Notes: a model not told the origin generated them from the letters alone. Shown: positions 8,861-17,674, counted from the stretch's first letter. The stretch: 64,000 nt of DNA from Streptomyces sp. ASQP_92 (GCF_025399895.1 NZ_JAODUA010000011.1:1-64000), one strand, 5' to 3'. A program made the numbers and translations.

Positions 8861-9277
8861 TCAGACGGAGAGGGAGATCTCCGTCGACTTGATCAGTGCG
8901 ACGACGGACGTGCCGGTCGTGAGCGACAGGTCCGTGACCGCGTCCTTGGTGATCGCGGCCGTCAGTTCGCCGCCCTCGACGTCCACCTTGACCGAGGCCA
9001 TCGCGCCGCCGGTGGACACCTCGGCGACGGTCCCGGCGAGCTGGTTGCGGATGGACACGCCCCGGACCGGGCCAGTGGCCAGGGCGACCTCGGTCGACTT
9101 GATCAGCGTCCTGACCGCCGCCCCCTCCCGCAGGCCGAGCTCCTCGACGGCCTCCAGGGTGATCGCGGCGGTGATGTCCTGCCCGCCGTCGAGGCGGACC
9201 TTGACGGTCGCCATGACCGCGCCGGGGGTGATCGAGGTGACGGTGCCGGCGAGCTGGTTGCGGATGCTCAGGCTCAT
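8861..9277 (-). CDS. Molbindin: two tandem Mop/TOBE domains
   Basis: A 138-residue protein made of two copies of the molybdate/tungstate-binding Mop domain. Each copy starts SIRNQLAGTV and ends with a LIKSTE motif (residues 4-64 and 74-135). Two-domain molbindins bind molybdate as oligomers and serve as intracellular storage or supply for molybdenum cofactor enzymes. The ATG at 9275-9277 starts the first domain. No other molybdenum gene is adjacent. Confidence 0.92.
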   Translation of the reverse strand: MSLSIRNQLAGTVTSITPGAVMATVKVRLDGGQDITAAITLEAVEELGLREGAAVRTLIKSTEVALATGPVRGVSIRNQLAGTVAEVSTGGAMASVKVDVEGGELTAAITKDAVTDLSLTTGTSVVALIKSTEISLSV

Positions 9278-9402
9278 GAAGAAACGCCTCACGTGGATGG
9301 AGCCCCTGGGGCGGGCTCGGCCCGCACCATGCTTCCCGCCGATGGCCGTACGGCGGGCGCGCCCCGCATCGTGTCGCCGCGGCAATCGGGGCGCCCACCG
9401 GA

Positions 9403-10275
9403 TCAGAGGGTGATCCACTCGCGCGCCGTGGCCCGCTCGTCCTGGGCCGCGTTCGCCTCGACCCGGCACCGGGTCCGACGAGCGGTGGGAAGCCACCGCC
9501 CCGCGCCGACCCGTCGCGCGTCAAGACGCGCATCCCCGCACCGACTCCGGCCCGCGCCCCTGCGCGACGCGGCACTACCCCTGGTCAGCGGGGGGGGGGT
9601 GCCCCCGGTGGAGGGTTCGCCGCCCCGGCGATCCCGGCGGTCCGGCGGTGTGGAGGGTGGCAGGGGCGCACGCGTGGCCGGGGGGAGCGGGGCGCGAGCA
9701 GGGGGCGGCAACGGGGGCCTGGGCACCGGGAGATCGATCAGGTCGCCCACCTCGGCCACCTGTTGCAGCGTCCGTGCCAGGGAGCGCAGGGCCTGACGCG
9801 TGACGTCCAGCTGGCGCCGCAACTCGTCCGCCTCGGGCCAGGCACGCTCGTAACTCACGGGATCCGTGCCCGCGGGCCGTACGGCCTCGTACGCCGCCAG
9901 CCGTGGATGCCACACCGTCAGGACCGGGCGCAGGACACGGTTCAGGGTCACCATCGCCAACACGCCGAAGGTGAGCCGGCCTTCCGGCACCGGCGGCGCG
10001 ACGGCCGGGCCGTGTTTGTGCAGGATGCCCCGGGTGACGTCGTAGAGGGAGTACAGCGAGGTGAGTGCCTCGCGCAGCACACCCTCGTCCCGCTCCAGCG
10101 GAACGACCGCGATCCGGCTGGCGAGCTGGAAGTACAGCTCCCAGGCGGCGGTGCGCTCGGCGTCCGCGGGCTGCCACACGCCCGCGACCTCGCCGACGAA
10201 CGGGATCGTCAGTTTCGCCGTGATCTGCGAGGGCCCCGTGCGCCCCCGGCGCGGCGTCTCTCCGGACTGCGTCAT
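9403..10275 (-). CDS. Protein sharing the C-terminal domain of the neighbouring TIR-STAND protein
   Basis: A protein of unknown function, 290 residues as read. Residues 40-178 align by eye with residues 478-610 of the divergent TIR-STAND protein: both contain LREALTSL, L(N)xVLRP, WHPxLxAxEA and an AWP motif in the same order. A Pro-rich stretch follows (about 185-230). The last 60 residues are Arg-rich and read like non-coding sequence. A run of ten G on the plus strand at 9590-9599 lies just before this tail; one base more or fewer could move the end to about 9575, giving a protein of about 234 residues. Start ATG at 10275, only 38 bases from the divergent GTG. Probably a partner or regulator of the TIR protein. 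Confidence 0.72.
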   Translation of the reverse strand: MTQSGETPRRGRTGPSQITAKLTIPFVGEVAGVWQPADAERTAAWELYFQLASRIAVVPLERDEGVLREALTSLYSLYDVTRGILHKHGPAVAPPVPEGRLTFGVLAMVTLNRVLRPVLTVWHPRLAAYEAVRPAGTDPVSYERAWPEADELRRQLDVTRQALRSLARTLQQVAEVGDLIDLPVPRPPLPPPARAPLPPATRAPLPPSTPPDRRDRRGGEPSTGGTPPPLTRGSAASRRGAGRSRCGDARLDARRVGAGRWLPTARRTRCRVEANAAQDERATAREWITL

Positions 10276-10313
10276 GATCGCCTCCCCGGTTTCCCACAGT
10301 AGGGTATGGCACC

Positions 10314-12167
10314 GTGTGGGACGTCTTCCTCAGCTACAGCCGCCAAGACGCGGACCACGTCCGTCGGCTCCACGAGGAGCTCATCGCCGTCGGCCTGAAG
10401 GTGTTCACGGACGAGTCCGCCGTCGCGGGGTTCGCCGGCATCAGCGACACCATTCGCGGCGCGCTCGCCGGTTCGCGCGTCCTGCTGGCCTACTACTCCG
10501 CCGGCTACGCCGAACGCCCCGCCTGCCAGTGGGAGTTGACCGCCGCGTTCCTCGCGGGGCTCGGCGAGGGCGATCCGCGCCGCCGTGTCCTGGTGGTCAA
10601 CCCCGAGGCGGACACCGCGCACATCCACCCGGTGGAGCTGCGCGACACCCGGCACGGCGAACCGGAGACCCTCGTCCAGGACGTACTGGCCCATCTGCGG
10701 CGGGTGCCCGGGCCCATGCGTCTGGACGCGCCGCCCGCGCGGGTCCACGGTGAACTGCCGCCTGCAGTAGGCGAGTTCACGGGACGTTTGCCCGAACTGT
10801 GGCGTCTGCACAGTGCCCTGCACGTCCAGGAGGCCCCTCTCGTCACCGGTCGTACGTCGGCCGGGCCGGTGCAGCTGCGCGGCATGCCGGGGATCGGCAA
10901 GTCCCGGCTCGCGCGGGAGTACGCGGTGCGGTTCCAGGCCGCCTTCCCCGGTGGTGTGCACTGGGTACGCGCCGTCGCGCCGCGCCCGCCGCGCGCGCCC
11001 GAAGGGCCGTGCCTGTACGTCGTGGACGACGTGCCCCACGGCCTGTCACCGCGCGCCGTCCGGGAACTCACCGCCACGCATCCGCAGGTCCGCACCCTGC
11101 TCATCACGCGCAGCCGCGCCTACGGGGGCCACGGCGAGCACCTCGACCTGGAACCGCTCCCCGAGCCCGTGGCGGCCGCCCTCGCGGGGGCGCCCGAGAT
11201 CGTGGACGCCGCCGATGGGCACCCCGGGGCGCTCGGGCTGCTCGGCCGCGCGGTCGCCGCCGGGCAGGCCCCCGCGGCCCTGGCGAGCCGGCTGTACGGG
11301 CCCGGCCGTTCGCTGCTCGACGTACTCGCCGGTGACGAACTCACCGCGGATCACGTGCGCGACGCCCTGACCGCGCCCCCGGAGGCCCAGGACGTACTGC
11401 GGTGCGCGCTCGCGCTGTCCCCGCTGCCGGTCGACGCCGAGACCGTGGCCGCCGTCCTCGCCGCGGCCGACCGGCTGCCGCGCGCCGTCGCCGTGCGGCG
11501 CGCGGGCGCCGGCCTCGCCGAGCTGACCGCCCGTGGCCTGCTCCCACCCGTCCCGCACCGCCTGCACCCCGTCACGGCGCACGCCTGGCTCCACCACGAG
11601 GGCGACGCGGCCCGCGCGGAGACGCTGCGCCGTACGGTCCTCTCCACCCTGGGTGCGACGGGGATTACGCTGGATCGTCCCGGACTTCCGGTACCCGGCG
11701 TACGGAGGGGCAGCATGCCGATGAGGGACAGCGAGGCGGAGCGGATGGCCGCCTTCGATCTCCAGGTCGAGCTGGTGAGCCGCATCGGCGTACAGCGGCT
11801 CCCCGCGGACAGCGGCAGCCTGCGCGAGGCGCTCACCTCCCTGAACAGCCTGTTCCCGTTCACCCGCGACACGCTGCGGCGCTACAGCATCGGCCTGGAG
11901 CCGGGCACGGCCCCCAGCGTCCAGTCGGTGGCGGACCACCTCCTCAACGAGGTCCTCCGCCCCTTCACCACACGCTGGCACCCCCTGCTCACCGCCTGGG
12001 AAGCCCACCGCCCGGCCCACGTCAGCCCCCTGGACCACGAACACGCCTGGCCCCACGCGAACGCCTTCCGCCGGGACCTCACCACCCTGCAGGACCCCCT
12101 CCGCACGGTGGCGGCGTCCTTGGCGGACATCTCGGGGGCGGAGTTCGGGATCTCGACGGGGGTCTGA
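10314..12167 (+). CDS. TIR-domain STAND ATPase, possible immune effector
   Basis: A 617-residue protein. Residues 1 to about 135 form a TIR domain (VFLSYSRQDADHV at the start and a WEL segment carrying the candidate catalytic Glu). Residues about 155-430 form an NB-ARC-like module with P-loop GMPGIGKS and a VVDDVP Walker B-like strand. The C-terminal 478-610 region is shared with the divergently encoded small protein. Bacterial TIR-STAND proteins often act in phage defence by cleaving NAD+ when activated; this is family knowledge, not shown here. The GTG at 10314 begins the TIR fold, and a TAGGGT hexamer about ten bases upstream suggests a near-leaderless transcript. Confidence 0.88.
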   Translation: MWDVFLSYSRQDADHVRRLHEELIAVGLKVFTDESAVAGFAGISDTIRGALAGSRVLLAYYSAGYAERPACQWELTAAFLAGLGEGDPRRRVLVVNPEADTAHIHPVELRDTRHGEPETLVQDVLAHLRRVPGPMRLDAPPARVHGELPPAVGEFTGRLPELWRLHSALHVQEAPLVTGRTSAGPVQLRGMPGIGKSRLAREYAVRFQAAFPGGVHWVRAVAPRPPRAPEGPCLYVVDDVPHGLSPRAVRELTATHPQVRTLLITRSRAYGGHGEHLDLEPLPEPVAAALAGAPEIVDAADGHPGALGLLGRAVAAGQAPAALASRLYGPGRSLLDVLAGDELTADHVRDALTAPPEAQDVLRCALALSPLPVDAETVAAVLAAADRLPRAVAVRRAGAGLAELTARGLLPPVPHRLHPVTAHAWLHHEGDAARAETLRRTVLSTLGATGITLDRPGLPVPGVRRGSMPMRDSEAERMAAFDLQVELVSRIGVQRLPADSGSLREALTSLNSLFPFTRDTLRRYSIGLEPGTAPSVQSVADHLLNEVLRPFTTRWHPLLTAWEAHRPAHVSPLDHEHAWPHANAFRRDLTTLQDPLRTVAASLADISGAEFGISTGV

Positions 12168-12271
12168 GGGGGCGGAGGTGAGCCGCGTCCCTGCTCGCCG
12201 ACGCCCGGCGAAGGTCGGGCGGGCGGGTTCCGAGGCGGTTGCGGTACCCATGGCACGCGGGCCGAGAGGGT

Positions 12272-12298
12272 CTGGACAACAAACCCTGGACAACAAAC
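12272..12298. repeat. Tandem 13-bp repeat at the left att site
   Basis: CTGGACAACAAAC occurs twice, at 12272-12284 and 12286-12298, immediately before the tRNA terminator remnant. A related single copy (CTAGACAACAAAC) is present at the right end (40396-40408). It may be a scar of an earlier insertion or excision, or a recombinase site. Confidence 0.6.
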
Positions 12299-12374
12299 AA
12301 GGCCCCGGTCACCGACCAGGGCCTTCGTTGTGGAGCGAGTGACGGGAATCGAACCCGCGCTCTAAGCTTGGGAA
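12286..12374. repeat. attL: left direct repeat of the integrated element
   Basis: This 89-base stretch matches 40396-40484 with three mismatches (12288, 12307, 12313); the last 61 bases are identical. It contains the 3' half of tRNA-Gly with CCA (12331-12374) and the tRNA terminator hairpin (12299-12325). The match stops at the anticodon region (GGGAA, then T here, G at the right). This copy is the displaced original 3' end of the tRNA gene; the element starts right after it. Confidence 0.93.
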
Positions 12375-12735
12375 TCGCGTGGTCCTTGAGCTGCGAATGC
12401 CGTCCTGATCTGCGGAAACGTGGTCCATGGCGGCCGTCGGAGCGGTCATCTTGGCACCCCTGGTGCCCGCTGTTTACCGACCCGAATGGCATGTAGTGGC
12501 ACGCGGGGTGCTCATGGTCTGCGGAGACGGTGACACGGGCTTTCCCTGCGCCTTCGGCGCCGGGGGCGAACCGTCTTCGATGTGGAGGTTCGCAGGTGCG
12601 ATCTGCTCGGCGATGGGGCCTGCGCGGTGCGCGGCCGACGCTCGCGCATCGGTCACGCATGGGGGACCAACGAATCTATTGGCCTGGATGGCCAGGGGTC
12701 GCTCCGCGCCTAAAGTCGCAGGGCGAGGATAGGAA
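12375..12735. other. Left-end non-coding stretch of the element
   Basis: About 360 bases between attL and the first element gene. It carries a TGGCACGCG motif at about 12496 that also occurs twice at the right end (near 40363-40391) and once outside (12250); these might be integrase arm sites. I see no convincing gene. Confidence 0.35.
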
Positions 12736-13314
12736 TCAGCTCAACTCGGTTGCGGCGTCGGCAGGGGTGAGGATTAGCCTGGCACCTAGTTCCGCCAAGC
12801 GTGGCCGCTTGCTCTGCTTCAGGAAGTTCCTGTCGTTTGTAACGAAGACGTCCGCCCTCGCCATGATGTGGGTGTGCAGGACCAGGACGTCGAGTTGCTG
12901 GTTGCGCCACTTGCGCTCGGCGAGTTGTCGCGCCCCCTCGCTCAGATTATCGGGGACCGCGTCTAGGTAGTTGAAGGATGAGGTAGGGAACAGCACCTCA
13001 TGCAGCCTGATGGCCTCCGCTTCGGCTTCGTCATGCGCGAGCACGCACCAGTCGAGGTAGGTGAGGTCACATACCGCCACGGGCGCGAGGATCTCCAACT
13101 CTCCAAGACCGAGTCCGTTGAGACGCCGCTGGAAGTGGGAGAAGTTGTCCAGAACAGTGCCGTCTCGCTGATTCTCGGCGGCCATGGTGGCGACCAGCCG
13201 CACCGTTGCCCTGCCGGCGCGCTGCTGTGCCACGAGCTCACGGACAGCTTCAGCCTCGGGGCGTTCCTCTTCGACCGCGATGAGACAGTTGGTGTCAAGC
13301 GTGAATGAAAGCAC
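12736..13314 (-). CDS. PIN-domain-like protein
   Basis: A 192-residue protein beginning with the PIN-type strand and acid LDTNCLIA and ending with ADVFVTNDRNFLK, the pattern of PIN nucleases (metal-dependent RNases, often toxins). Central acidic residues are spread through a helical region, and length is greater than for typical VapC toxins (about 130 residues). No antitoxin-like gene is adjacent, so a toxin-antitoxin role is doubtful. The GTG at 13314 is preferred, with AGGGGG five bases upstream; an ATG at 13365 would add 17 unstructured residues. It is the first gene inside the element at the left end and may act in RNA processing or in defence. Confidence 0.68.
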   Translation of the reverse strand: MLSFTLDTNCLIAVEEERPEAEAVRELVAQQRAGRATVRLVATMAAENQRDGTVLDNFSHFQRRLNGLGLGELEILAPVAVCDLTYLDWCVLAHDEAEAEAIRLHEVLFPTSSFNYLDAVPDNLSEGARQLAERKWRNQQLDVLVLHTHIMARADVFVTNDRNFLKQSKRPRLAELGARLILTPADAATELS

Positions 13315-13386
13315 CGTGCCCCCTGGGGTACGCGGACGCCCGTCGGTCGGAAGGAAGGGCCGCATGCGGCTGTACCGACGGATTAC

Positions 13387-14241
13387 TCACCGGCCGGTGC
13401 CGATGGCCGGCGGGCGACTCTTCCTTTTCAATCGTCGGGCCGGCGGATCGTTCAGGTAGCCGTTCAACAGGGCGAAGGTCTGGAGCTGCACGGGCAGCGA
13501 CTCGTACCAGGTGACGCCCCGGACGTTGCACTCGCTGCAGAGGATCCCCCGAACACACTCGCCACAGGTAGTGCCGCGGGGACAACACGCGTGGTCGTGG
13601 TCGATGTGCCACTCATCATACTTTCCGAGAGGCTCACCGGAGGTGCAGACTGCGCACTTTTCCCCTGGAAGGCGAGCAGTTCGTCGTAGTCATGCTTGGT
13701 CATCTTGAACCGGGCCAGCCGGGTCCGGATGTTCTGGCAGTCATTGCATACACCGCTGAGCGCGGTCCCCCCAGACGTACGGAACTTCTCGACGGCGACG
13801 ATCTCCTCACACTCGTAGCACTGACCGACTCCGATCGCGCGGATTCGCGCCAATTCCAGAGCAGTCCGCCGGGCCCGGATGCGCGTCGGATCGTTTCCCT
13901 TCGCCACCTGCTTGTAGTGCGCGGCGCAGTAACCCCTTCGCGGACTTGGTCCGTATGCAGAAGTCGGCCCGGCACGACTTCCGCTCAATCACCCGCAGCG
14001 GGGTGAGTGCCTTGCCGAGCTGCTGCTGGCGGTAGTGCCCTGGGCAGAGCCCCAGGGCTTTCGTCTCCTTGCCGCAACCCTCAAACTCGCAGACCTTTCG
14101 CCGGTACGAGTTCACTCTCTCTCGTACCGGACGCAACACCTTCCCGCGCTCCCTCTGCTGGTAGTGGGCAGCACAGAGCCCTTTACAAAAGGCGGTGCGC
14201 GAACAACTCCAGCCACGGCCCACGGCCTTGCAGTGATCCAT
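13387..14241 (-). pseudogene. Recombination endonuclease VII-like protein, broken by two frameshifts
   Basis: Three reading frames join into one protein. The N-terminal part has three Cys/His repeats of the form C-x4-C...G-x-C-x2-HY (the third spans a frame break near 13935). The middle has CYECEEIV and CNDCQNIR, and the C-terminal part, in another frame after about 13668, has GEKCAVCTSG, WHIDHDH and GILCSECN, the HNH/endonuclease VII core. Each break falls in a short G run (one apparent extra G near 13934, one apparent missing G near 13664), so sequencing error is as likely as real decay. The family resolves branched DNA in phages and is often carried by actinobacterial elements. Confidence 0.7.
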
Positions 14242-14288
14242 CCCTGTCCTCCAGCCCGGAAGGTGAGCCGCCGTGCGCGTCGCTCGGG

Positions 14289-15521
14289 TTACTTATGACG
14301 ACCTGCGGATGTCCTGGCGGGTCCGTTGATGGCCGAACACGTCGGCAATGCCTTGCGCACCGCATCGATCAGTGACGCCGCACGCAGATCGTCCAGGCCG
14401 CTGACGATGTGATTCATGACGTAGCCGAAGGCGATGCCGGACTCTGGGTCGGCGAAAGCAAGGGAGCCGCCTCGACCGTTATGGCCGAAGGCGCTGGGCC
14501 CGGTCATGGGATTGTCCGCGGTGGGTAGCTGGAATCCGGAGCTGAACCTGCTCGGTGCCACCAGTACCTGGTCCGTCCCGGCCGCCTGTTCTTTGGTCGC
14601 CAGCGTCACGGTTTCCGGGGCGAGTAGCCGCACGCCGTCCACCTCGCCGATCAACGCTGCGTACATACGGGCCAGCCCATGCGCGGTCCCGATGCCGTTG
14701 GAGGCCGGGAGTTCCGCAGCCTGGACCTCGGGCGAGTTGAAGTCGATCCCCGCAGGGTCGGTGACCATGTAGGCCCTGTTGCTGAGCGAGTTCGGGTCGC
14801 TCCAGGCGGCGACTTGCTCCCGTAGTTCCTCGGGGACCAACTCCGGGGGCACGGTGGTGAGGTCCGTATCCGGCTTGCTGTGCACCATACGGCTGACCCA
14901 GTCGCGTTTGTCCGCCGGCAGCCCGATGAAGAAGTCGAGGCCCAGCGGGTAGGCGATCTCCTCTGCGAAGAAGCGCCCTGGCGAGCGACCGGAGACCCTG
15001 CGGATCACCTCGCCGACCAGCCAGCCCCAGGTCCGGCCGTGATACCCGTGCGCGGTGCCCGGGGTCCACACGGGACGTTGCGCTGCGAGGGCCTGTGCCA
15101 TCGGGTGCCAGCGCAGAGCGTCAGCCAGCGGCACCGGCCGGTCCAGCGTGACCAGGCCGGCCTGGTGCGACAGCAGCCAGCGCACCGGGATGTCCGCCTT
15201 GCCGTTCGCGGCGAACTCCGGCCAGTACGTGACCACCGGCGCGTCCAAGTCCAGCTCCCCCCGCTGGACGAGGAGATGCACGGCGGTGGCGGTCGCTCCC
15301 TTGGTCGCCGAGTAGACGAGTTGCAGGGTGTCGCGCGTCCACGGTCGACCGGTGTCGGGGTCGGCGATACCGCCCCACAGGTCGACCACCGGGCGGCCGT
15401 GCCAGTACACGCACACCGCCGCACCGATGTCTCCGTGCTGGGCGAAGTTCTCCGCGAACGCCTCGCGCACCGGCTCGAACCCAGCCGCGACCTCACCGTC
15501 GATCATCGTCATGCTGTCCAT
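14289..15521 (-). CDS. Serine hydrolase of the class C beta-lactamase / family VIII esterase group
   Basis: A 410-residue protein with the SxxK nucleophile motif SATK, a LLSHQAGL segment, a YHGRTWGW region that likely supplies the catalytic Tyr, and a C-terminal FGHNGRGGS motif in the place of the KTG box. Family members hydrolyse esters or, rarely, beta-lactams, usually in the cytoplasm; no signal peptide is visible. The first ATG (15521) is used. A GTG at 15539 and ATGs at 15512 and 15506 are also possible; none has a strong ribosome-binding site. No clear link to its neighbours. Confidence 0.87.
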   Translation of the reverse strand: MDSMTMIDGEVAAGFEPVREAFAENFAQHGDIGAAVCVYWHGRPVVDLWGGIADPDTGRPWTRDTLQLVYSATKGATATAVHLLVQRGELDLDAPVVTYWPEFAANGKADIPVRWLLSHQAGLVTLDRPVPLADALRWHPMAQALAAQRPVWTPGTAHGYHGRTWGWLVGEVIRRVSGRSPGRFFAEEIAYPLGLDFFIGLPADKRDWVSRMVHSKPDTDLTTVPPELVPEELREQVAAWSDPNSLSNRAYMVTDPAGIDFNSPEVQAAELPASNGIGTAHGLARMYAALIGEVDGVRLLAPETVTLATKEQAAGTDQVLVAPSRFSSGFQLPTADNPMTGPSAFGHNGRGGSLAFADPESGIAFGYVMNHIVSGLDDLRAASLIDAVRKALPTCSAINGPARTSAGRHK

Positions 15522-15585
15522 CGTGGCACCCTGCGCCACCTGCTCACAGGGATGGGCTGAGGGTAGGCGCCCGAGCGGACCGGCA

Positions 15586-16929
15586 TCAGGAGGCGACCGG
15601 CAGTGCCTTCAAGCGCTCACGAAACTCTCGGACGGCTGGAACGGATGTGTTCGGTTCGAGCCGTGCGGAGAACTCCTTCAGGCGTCCCAGCGCCCGCATG
15701 GAGCTGACCTCGTCTTCGAGGAGTGCGGCGCCCCGGTTCGCCGCGTCGAGCGCTCCGTCCAGGTCGTTTCCGGCGAGTCGGGCTTCGGCCAGGCGGGCAG
15801 TTCGGACGGCCATGTCACGTGGCGCGGCCCTGTTCACCGAAGTCTCCAACGCACTTGTCGCGCGCGCCACTTGCCCCGCCCGAAGTAAGACCTTTCCTTC
15901 GGTCGACTTGAGCTGGGCCTCGCCGAACCAGTCGAGCCAGTCGGGGTCTTCGCCTTCTGTGTGGCGCTCCCAGTGGGACGTTGCACGGTGAAGCGCAGTG
16001 CCGGCCCTTTGGTGGTCACCATCGCGGGACAGCGCTTCGGCCTTGTGCAGGTAGAGGAAGGACTGGGTGTACGGCGACAGCGTTCGCGGAGCGTTGTCGA
16101 TGGCGGTGGAGATGAGGGCGACTCGCTCGGCAGTGCGGCCGGCCTCCGAGACATGCACCCCCATCTCAGCCAGGACGAAGGCGCCGAAGGCGTCGTCCCC
16201 TGCCGTACGAGCGCTGCGCAGCGCTCCGACGTAGTACTGCTGGCCTGCGGAGCGCAGCCCCGCGTCGTAGGCCATCCAGCCGGTCAGGTGTGACACGCGG
16301 GCGGCCAGAGCGTAGAGGCGAAGCCGGATTGCTTCCGTGTACCGGGCTGCGTTGAGAAGACCGGTGATCAGAGCGAGGTCACCGCGGGCCTGCTCCAGGA
16401 GTCGGGCTCCGCCTAGATGGTCGTCGAGCGTGCGGAGGGTGCTGATTCGCTGCTCGATCGTCGAGACCATCGTGTCAGTGACGCGATCCCCGCTGAACGC
16501 CGAGGCGAAAGCCGCGGGCGCCTCGGCCCAGCTCGCCGCGAGCCCTGTGAGGGCGGCGCCGGTGATCGTGAGGAAGCCTCGGCGGTCCAGGCGTCCGCTC
16601 CCTACCAGGTCTGTCAGGGCCTCAACAGTTCCGGCCTCGTTCCAGGGCGTGTCGAGCCCGGTCACTTCCCATACGGGTAGCCAGTGCGGCCAGGGCGTAG
16701 CTTGCGCCTGTTCAGTGGGCACTTCCAACAGGCTGGCGAGCACGTATCGAGCGTCAGCGTCCGGCTCCTGGCCCTGCTCCCACTTCCACACGGTGGTGCG
16801 GTTGGTCGCGAGTGGGATTCCGAGCGTTTTCCCATGGGCCTGCATGATTCGAGCGAATTCGGCCTTGCCCCAGCCGTGCAACTGCCGGATGTAGGTGAGC
16901 GGGTGGATCGCTAACGGATCACCAGGCAC
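15586..16929 (-). CDS. XRE-family regulator with TPR-like domain
   Basis: A 447-residue regulator. The N-terminal helix-turn-helix (about residues 8-75, with an IPLATNRTTVWKWEQG recognition region) binds DNA; the rest is a helical TPR-like domain. An internal LDRRGFLTITGAALTG stretch resembles a twin-arginine signal but lies near residue 115 and is common in this regulator family. It is divergent from the HATPase gene, and this type of XRE regulator is often found beside HATPase genes and natural-product cassettes in Streptomyces, so it is the likely controller of the cassette at 17183-20437. Confidence 0.88.
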   Translation of the reverse strand: MPGDPLAIHPLTYIRQLHGWGKAEFARIMQAHGKTLGIPLATNRTTVWKWEQGQEPDADARYVLASLLEVPTEQAQATPWPHWLPVWEVTGLDTPWNEAGTVEALTDLVGSGRLDRRGFLTITGAALTGLAASWAEAPAAFASAFSGDRVTDTMVSTIEQRISTLRTLDDHLGGARLLEQARGDLALITGLLNAARYTEAIRLRLYALAARVSHLTGWMAYDAGLRSAGQQYYVGALRSARTAGDDAFGAFVLAEMGVHVSEAGRTAERVALISTAIDNAPRTLSPYTQSFLYLHKAEALSRDGDHQRAGTALHRATSHWERHTEGEDPDWLDWFGEAQLKSTEGKVLLRAGQVARATSALETSVNRAAPRDMAVRTARLAEARLAGNDLDGALDAANRGAALLEDEVSSMRALGRLKEFSARLEPNTSVPAVREFRERLKALPVAS

Positions 16930-17117
16930 GTCATCACTCCCGTCATCCCGTCGCGGCGTCGCTCGGGGGCTGCTTTCCCTGCACGTGCGTGGAAGGGCGT
17001 CCCCAGGAGGAACCCCCTAGAAACGTTCCGGGCTTGCCCACCCGGGTCGTTGACTGAGATCAGCCGTCCAGGGGGCAGCGCATCGAGCGTCCGCTACTGG
17101 ATGGCCACCTCAGATCG

Positions 17118-17157
17118 GCGGCTCCATCTCTGTGTCCCCTATCGGGGATGGAGCCGC
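17118..17157 (+). promoter_or_regulatory. Leader hairpin before the HATPase gene
   Basis: An 11-bp perfect inverted repeat, GCGGCTCCATC (17118-17128) with GATGGAGCCGC (17147-17157), and a nested CCCC/GGGG pair inside. It lies 26 bases before the HATPase start, just upstream of its ribosome-binding site. It could be a DNA operator for the divergent XRE regulator or an RNA hairpin in the leader. Confidence 0.6.
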
Positions 17158-17182
17158 TCACCAGTTTTCGGAGGCTTCCGCC

Positions 17183-17674
17183 ATGCCTACGCTCGTAACT
17201 CGTTTCGCCCTCGCGGGGACGAGGGAAGAGGTATCTCCCTTGCGCTGCAAGGTCGTTAACAAGGTGCGCGCTTGGGGCGTCCCTCTGGCTGATGAGACGG
17301 CGGACGAGATCAGTCTCATCGCTTCCGAGCTGGTTACCAATGCCGTGCTCCACGGGGACGGGCCCGTCATCGTCACGTTGCGCCATCGGCCGGGCAACCT
17401 CGTGATCGAAGTACAGGACGGCAACCCCCGAGCGCCAAGGGCGCAATGTCCAGATGCAGAGGAGGAGGGTGGACGGGGTCTGATCCTGGTCGGTTTCCTC
17501 GCAGCGCGGTCGGGCTGGGAACCCGTCACCGGCGGAAAGCAGGTGTGGGCCGAGATCGAGCTTCCGAAGGCGGCACCTGCCGTTCGAGCCTCGGTTCTAC
17601 GTCAGTTCTTCGCGGCTCGACCGAACACTCCCAACCACGCCGCGCCTGAGTCACTCACTCTGGCGATCGCCTGA
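17183..17674 (+). CDS. HATPase_c (RsbW-like) ATP-binding protein
   Basis: A 163-residue GHKL ATPase domain. The N-box ELVTNAVLHG, a G1-like VIEVQDGNP and the G2 motif GGRGLILV are present. These stand-alone domains are usually anti-sigma-factor-type kinases or partners of XRE regulators in Streptomyces. Strong GGAGGC ribosome-binding site upstream of the ATG at 17183; an upstream ATG at 17132 lies in the leader hairpin and is rejected. The stop overlaps the next ATG, so the two are coupled. Confidence 0.9.
   Translation: MPTLVTRFALAGTREEVSPLRCKVVNKVRAWGVPLADETADEISLIASELVTNAVLHGDGPVIVTLRHRPGNLVIEVQDGNPRAPRAQCPDAEEEGGRGLILVGFLAARSGWEPVTGGKQVWAEIELPKAAPAVRASVLRQFFAARPNTPNHAAPESLTLAIA

Noticed and set aside
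12331..12374. A second tRNA-Gly gene at the left end
   Set aside because: Only the 3' half up to the anticodon is present; it is the att remnant, not a gene.
12736..13314. VapC-type toxin of a toxin-antitoxin pair
   Set aside because: PIN motifs are present, but the protein is longer than VapC and no small antitoxin gene is adjacent on either side.
16560..16610. Twin-arginine signal in the XRE regulator (RRGFLTITGAALTG)
   Set aside because: It lies near residue 115 after the DNA-binding domain, so it cannot be an export signal; similar segments are common in this regulator family.
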